Positions 6,387 to 9,137 of a stretch of DNA of 9,137 nt are shown piece after piece; the stretch's first letter is position 1; the number at the start of each line of letters is the position of its first letter. The notes under the pieces are model-generated. The model ran no database searches. It had not been told where the DNA came from and saw only the letters and a program-made list of their open reading frames with translations. Source of the DNA: Candidatus Gastranaerophilales bacterium (lineage in GTDB: Bacteria > Cyanobacteriota > Vampirovibrionia > Gastranaerophilales > JAQUYY01); NCBI GenBank assembly GCA_028691575.1, contig JAQUYY010000060.1, positions 1 through 9,137 on the forward strand, written 5' to 3'. Position numbers and translations under genes: made by a program.

Positions 6387-7424
6387 TTATCCCGATAAAA
6401 TTTTTTCTTGATTATCAATCGTATAATTCACTAATAATTTTGTTAAAACCTTGTGCGGATACAAAATTATTCTGTAAAATTTCAATAAAAATTTAGTATA
6501 CTCTTCTGTTTCAACATTGTCGGTTAAAAAACTGAGCAAATAGCTGATTGTCCAATAAGGGTTTAAAATGGCTTCCGGAAAATAATTTAATATTGTCAAT
6601 AGCATTCTTCTGGTTAAATCACCGGATTTGTATACCAGCCCCATTCTTAGGGATTTTTCAAATACCGGAGCAATTCTTAGAAATCTAATTAAATTTTTTG
6701 TCGAATATTTTTCCAAATAAGGGAGGTTAAAAATTTCATATCCCTCTTTGAACATATCTAAATTCAAATTTACTCTATGCGAAGTATTAGAATCGTGTAT
6801 TCTGTAATATGCAAGCAGTTTTGGAATCGATACAAAGTCATATTTTGTTGATAATCTGAGCCAATATTCATAATCGGACGGATATCGGAATTTGTCAGAA
6901 TAACCGCCGAGATTTGCAATACATTCTTTGTGCAATACAACATTTACACCGTTTCCAACTATATTTATAGGTTGAAGCCTAATAAATACTTCTTCTTTAG
7001 TAATTATTCCCTCTGTATCAAAAGGTATTTGATGCTTTGAATATTTTTTTTCATGGTGATAGTTATAAGCTCCTGTTACAAAAACTTTTTTGTCAGGATA
7101 TTTTTTATATGTTTTTACAACTTCTTCAAGAAAATTCAACTCATAAAAATCATCTGAATGCAAAACGGCAACAAGTTCACCATTAGCAAGACTTAGAGCT
7201 TTATTCACATTTTTATAAATATTTATGTTCTCATGATTTTGATAAAACCTAATCCTTTTATCATCATAAGATTTTATTATTTTTATCGAATTATCGGTAG
7301 AACAATTATCAACAATTATAAGCTCAAAATTCCCATAAGTTTGTCTTAAAACACTTTCAATCGTTTCACCGATAAACCTCTCATAATTGTAATTCGGCAC
7401 ACAAATACTGACTAAAGGATTCAT
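6387..7424 (-). CDS. Family 2 (GT-A fold) glycosyltransferase
   Basis: The 345-aa protein transfers a sugar from a nucleotide-sugar donor to an unknown acceptor, most likely in surface polysaccharide or glycan synthesis at the cytoplasmic face. The N-terminal GT-A domain shows VSICVPNYNYERFI (5-18), the nucleotide-binding stretch VDNCSTDNS (38-46) and the metal-binding DxD-equivalent HSDD (89-92). A distal SDYEYWLRL (183-191) supplies the acidic catalytic-base region. YRIHDSNTSH (207-216) is a motif shared with the neighbouring transferase. The C-terminal part (about 220-345) is helical and basic with hydrophobic patches but no clear transmembrane anchor. Its ATG overlaps the stop of the upstream transferase (ATGA), with a perfect AGGAGG four bases before it. 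Acceptor and linkage cannot be told from sequence. Confidence 0.93.
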   Translation of the reverse strand: MNPLVSICVPNYNYERFIGETIESVLRQTYGNFELIIVDNCSTDNSIKIIKSYDDKRIRFYQNHENINIYKNVNKALSLANGELVAVLHSDDFYELNFLEEVVKTYKKYPDKKVFVTGAYNYHHEKKYSKHQIPFDTEGIITKEEVFIRLQPINIVGNGVNVVLHKECIANLGGYSDKFRYPSDYEYWLRLSTKYDFVSIPKLLAYYRIHDSNTSHRVNLNLDMFKEGYEIFNLPYLEKYSTKNLIRFLRIAPVFEKSLRMGLVYKSGDLTRRMLLTILNYFPEAILNPYWTISYLLSFLTDNVETEEYTKFLLKFYRIILYPHKVLTKLLVNYTIDNQEKILSG

Positions 7425-8362
7425 TTTACCTCCTGTAGCTTTCGCTCTTTTATATTTTTTAAAATCTTTGCTAACTTGTATGGAAAAAAAGTTAATAAAA
7501 ATTTAACACACAAAAAATCACTTGAAATTAAACGGAAATCACTTTTTAATGTTTGAATATAGTAATATCTGGCTTTTTTAAGCAATTTATTCTCAAAAAA
7601 CCTGTCTGCAACATATTTATACCTGAGAGCATAATATTTATTCTTAAATTTTAGTAATTTTTTAGGGAATTTTTTGTGAACAAAAATTTTATTTAAAATA
7701 TCAAATCCTGCAATTTCATATTTTTCAAAACCGCAACTCATATTATTGCAATGAACCCTATATTTTACAAGGTATTCATCCAAACAATAAAAATCAAAAT
7801 ACATCGCAAATTTCAAATATAAAAACCAATCCGTCATCCTATTTATCGAATCTTCAAATATTCCTGCTTTTTCTATACAATCTCTTCTGAATAGAGCATT
7901 TGAGCCATTATAAAGAAAATTTGTCCTTAAAAGCTGATTTAAAACATTCCCATTATGTTTTTTAATTTTTTGCTGCCCAATAATTTCATTTTTTTCATTA
8001 ATAATAAAACTTCCACAATAAACTAAACCTACATCTTCATTGCTTTCAAGAATTTCAACCTGTTTCTCAATTTTATCAGGAAGTATCATATCATCGGAGT
8101 CTAAAATTGTTATATATTGACCATTTGAAGCTAAAAGCCCCTTGTTTTTAGCACTATTTTGACCTGAATTTTCCTGATAAATATACTTAATTCTTGAATC
8201 AAAATATTTTTTCACAACATCTGATGTATTATCAGTTGAGCCGTCATCAATAATCAAAATTTCAATATTTTTATATGTTTGATTAATTATCGACGAAATA
8301 CATTCCTCTAAATACTCCGCCCTATTATAAGTAGTTACAATAATCGAAACTAATTTATCCAT
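7421..8362 (-). CDS. Family 2 (GT-A fold) glycosyltransferase
   Basis: The 313-aa protein is a second GT2 enzyme and the first gene of this block. Signature residues are VSIIVTTYNRAEYL (5-18), IIDDGSTDNT (37-46), the NSGQNSAKNKGL segment (65-76), the DxD motif LDSDD (87-91), TDWFLYLKFA (177-186) and YRVHCNNMS (201-209). The catalytic domain ends near 210. The Lys/Tyr/Phe-rich tail resembles the helical C-termini of cell-surface GT2 enzymes and may lie on the membrane. The ATG at 8362 has AAGGAG six bases upstream (8369-8374). The overlap with the 345-aa gene and the shared motif order suggest that the pair adds successive sugars in one pathway. The sugar specificity is unknown. Confidence 0.93.
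   Translation of the reverse strand: MDKLVSIIVTTYNRAEYLEECISSIINQTYKNIEILIIDDGSTDNTSDVVKKYFDSRIKYIYQENSGQNSAKNKGLLASNGQYITILDSDDMILPDKIEKQVEILESNEDVGLVYCGSFIINEKNEIIGQQKIKKHNGNVLNQLLRTNFLYNGSNALFRRDCIEKAGIFEDSINRMTDWFLYLKFAMYFDFYCLDEYLVKYRVHCNNMSCGFEKYEIAGFDILNKIFVHKKFPKKLLKFKNKYYALRYKYVADRFFENKLLKKARYYYIQTLKSDFRLISSDFLCVKFLLTFFPYKLAKILKNIKERKLQEVK
7429..7434 (-). promoter_or_regulatory. Ribosome binding site inside the upstream glycosyltransferase gene
   Basis: A perfect AGGAGG lies within the last codons of the 313-aa transferase gene, 4 bases before the ATG of the 345-aa gene. It fixes that start and supports translational coupling of the two transferases. Confidence 0.75.
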
Positions 8363-8378
8363 ATCCTGCTCCTTATTT

Positions 8379-8403
8379 ATATTTATAAAAAATTTATAAA
8401 TAT
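8379..8403. repeat. Perfect 11-bp A/T palindrome in the glycosyltransferase leader
   Basis: ATATTTATAAA (8379-8389) and TTTATAAATAT (8393-8403) are exact reverse complements around an AAA loop. The palindrome sits four bases upstream of the AAGGAG ribosome binding site of the first glycosyltransferase gene. It could be an operator overlapping the -10 region, a leader hairpin, or chance in A+T-rich DNA. No T-run or GC stem supports a terminator. Confidence 0.45.
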
Positions 8404-8483
8404 TTCATAATATGATGTTGGGCAATATGTTGTGGCTATAAAGAAAAAACTTGAATTTATTTTATATTTTAGGTAAATTAATA

Positions 8484-8497
8484 GTGATATATTTCAC
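8484..8497. promoter_or_regulatory. Crp/Fnr-type operator upstream of nuoE
   Basis: GTGA-TATATT-TCAC matches the core of a Crp-family site (GTGA-N6-TCAC) exactly on both arms. Its centre at 8490.5 lies about 67 bp before the start of transcription predicted from the promoter at 8523-8551, close to a class I activator position. It could also serve the divergent glycosyltransferase block. No regulator gene is in the window, so the binding protein is an inference. Confidence 0.4.
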
Positions 8498-8522
8498 GTT
8501 TAAATTGCTGTTTTAATTAAAA

Positions 8523-8551
8523 TTGGCAAAAGGAACTACGAAGTTTATTAA
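8523..8551 (+). promoter_or_regulatory. Promoter of the nuoE operon
   Basis: TTGGCA (8523-8528) and TATTAA (8546-8551) have the ideal 17-bp spacer. The transcript would begin near 8558, with a leader of about 38 bases to the preferred start codon. A weaker alternative, TTGAAT with TAAATT, lies at about 8451-8479. Confidence 0.45.
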
Positions 8552-8583
8552 ACGTCATTAAGAATAATTATTTAAGTATGGAA

Positions 8584-8589
8584 AAGGAG
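8584..8589 (+). promoter_or_regulatory. Ribosome binding site that sets the nuoE start
   Basis: AAGGAG lies six bases before the ATG at 8596. The in-frame ATG at 8578 has nothing comparable upstream, so 8596 is preferred. Confidence 0.7.
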
Positions 8590-8595
8590 TCAAAA

Positions 8596-9093
8596 ATGGC
8601 AGAAATAGCAAATAAATCTTCTGTAGATTTTGCCCAGATCAAGCAAATTACAGAAAGCTATGATTGCAAAAAAGCAAATTTAATCGCTATACTTCAGCGT
8701 ATTCAGGAAAGTTACAGATATTTGCCCGAAGATGCTTTAGCTTATGTTGCAGAATTAATAGGTATATCACCTGCAAGTGTATACGGAGTAGCCACATTTT
8801 ACAGCCAGTTTAGCTTAGACCCTAAAGGCAAATATGAAATCAGAGTATGTGATGGTACAGCTTGCCATGTTAGAGGTTCAATGCCTGTTTTGAGTGCAAT
8901 TAAAAAGAAAACAGGACTGCAAGAAGGAAAAATTACTAGCGAAAACGGCTTATTCACTGTTGAAACAGTTAGTTGTCTTGGTGCATGCGGACTTGCTCCA
9001 GTCGTTGTAATTAATGAAAAAGTTTATCCTCAAATGACAGCTGATGCTATTTTAATAGTTTTGGATACATTAATGAAAGAAGAGGCTGAGTAA
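8596..9093 (+). CDS. nuoE: NuoE/HydC-family [2Fe-2S] subunit of NADH dehydrogenase or hydrogenase
   Basis: The product (165 aa from this start; 171 aa from the upstream in-frame ATG at 8578) is a thioredoxin-like ferredoxin carrying one [2Fe-2S] cluster. It is the small partner of the flavin-containing NuoF/HydB subunit and relays electrons between NADH and other clusters in the cytoplasm. Counted from 8578, the N-terminal helical part covers about 17-80, including the typical LPEDALAYVAELIGIS run. The four cluster ligands are Cys91 and Cys96 (CDGTAC) plus Cys133 and Cys137 (CLGAC, followed by GLAP). All are present. The short form and the GLFTVETVSCLGACG stretch are typical of HydC of multimeric NADH-dependent [FeFe]-hydrogenases as well as of NuoE. 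The next genes would decide, and they lie outside the window. The following gene starts immediately after the TAA, so this is the head of an operon. Confidence 0.93.
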   Translation: MAEIANKSSVDFAQIKQITESYDCKKANLIAILQRIQESYRYLPEDALAYVAELIGISPASVYGVATFYSQFSLDPKGKYEIRVCDGTACHVRGSMPVLSAIKKKTGLQEGKITSENGLFTVETVSCLGACGLAPVVVINEKVYPQMTADAILIVLDTLMKEEAE

Positions 9094-9137
9094 ATGAGTA
9101 CAAAAATTATTACAGATATAAAAAGTGAACAAACCAA
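9094..9137 (+). CDS. Start of the next gene in the nuoE operon, cut by the window end
   Basis: An ATG directly follows the nuoE stop codon (TAAATG), and an AGAGG-like ribosome binding site lies in the last nuoE codons. Fourteen complete codons are visible, beginning MSTKIITDIK. That is too little to name the product. In related operons this position is often taken by a small ATP-binding (histidine-kinase-like) protein, another ferredoxin-like subunit, or NuoF/HydB. The head seen here does not distinguish among them. Confidence 0.6.
   Translation, partial: MSTKIITDIKSEQT

Noticed and set aside
6385..6406. TTTTAT / ATAAAA hairpin followed by six T on the plus strand
   Set aside because: It looks like a terminator only on the plus strand, where no gene lies upstream. 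On the minus strand it overlaps the glycosyltransferase stop codon and no T-run follows. The stem is also purely A/T.
1..9137. CRISPR arrays, insertion sequences, tRNA and rRNA genes
   Set aside because: Reading both strands, I saw no regularly spaced identical repeats, no transposase motifs, no cloverleaf with conserved TTC-containing arm, and no rRNA-like sequence.

Overview
The window is AT-rich and reads as part of a diderm, probably fermentative bacterial chromosome. It uses the standard code, with TGA, TAA and TAG stops, and good Shine-Dalgarno sites. An MCE/MlaD lipid-transport protein points to an outer membrane. The gene at the right end encodes the NuoE/HydC [2Fe-2S] subunit found in NADH-linked hydrogenases or NADH dehydrogenases. 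Together with two lineage-flavoured hypothetical proteins, this fits an uncultured gut lineage such as Gastranaerophilales (Vampirovibrionia/'Melainabacteria'). That assignment is an inference from gene content and style and was not tested by a search.

Layout. Positions 1-676 hold no confident gene. Within them, roughly 50-300 is clearly richer in G+C (about 40% by hand count) than the flank at 540-600 (about 18%), and it carries nested inverted repeats and short open frames. Next on the minus strand come mlaD then upp (2327 down to 677), an apparent two-gene transcription unit with its own promoter. A CPBP-family membrane protease gene (2410-3105, plus strand) diverges from it, and the two -10 boxes touch. 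The protease gene runs head-on into a minus-strand block, sharing 4 bp at the stop codons. That block, in transcription order from 8362 down to 3102, is two family-2 glycosyltransferases (4-bp overlap), a secreted TPR-repeat protein, and a pair of unrecognised proteins of 231 and 285 aa (4-bp overlap). A divergent intergenic region (8363-8595) separates the block from nuoE. In that region are an 11-bp perfect A/T palindrome next to the glycosyltransferase start and a perfect GTGA-N6-TCAC site (Crp/Fnr type) upstream of a good nuoE promoter. A second gene of the nuoE operon begins at 9094 and leaves the window.

How the genes relate. The glycosyltransferases and the exported TPR protein suggest envelope or surface-polysaccharide work. 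MlaD belongs to phospholipid trafficking across the envelope, and upp salvages uracil to UMP. The nuoE operon belongs to NADH/ferredoxin/hydrogen redox balance. The 231/285-aa pair is the main candidate for something undescribed: it is translationally coupled, and both members share a helix / Asn-Lys linker / helix start and a hydrophobic C-terminal segment.
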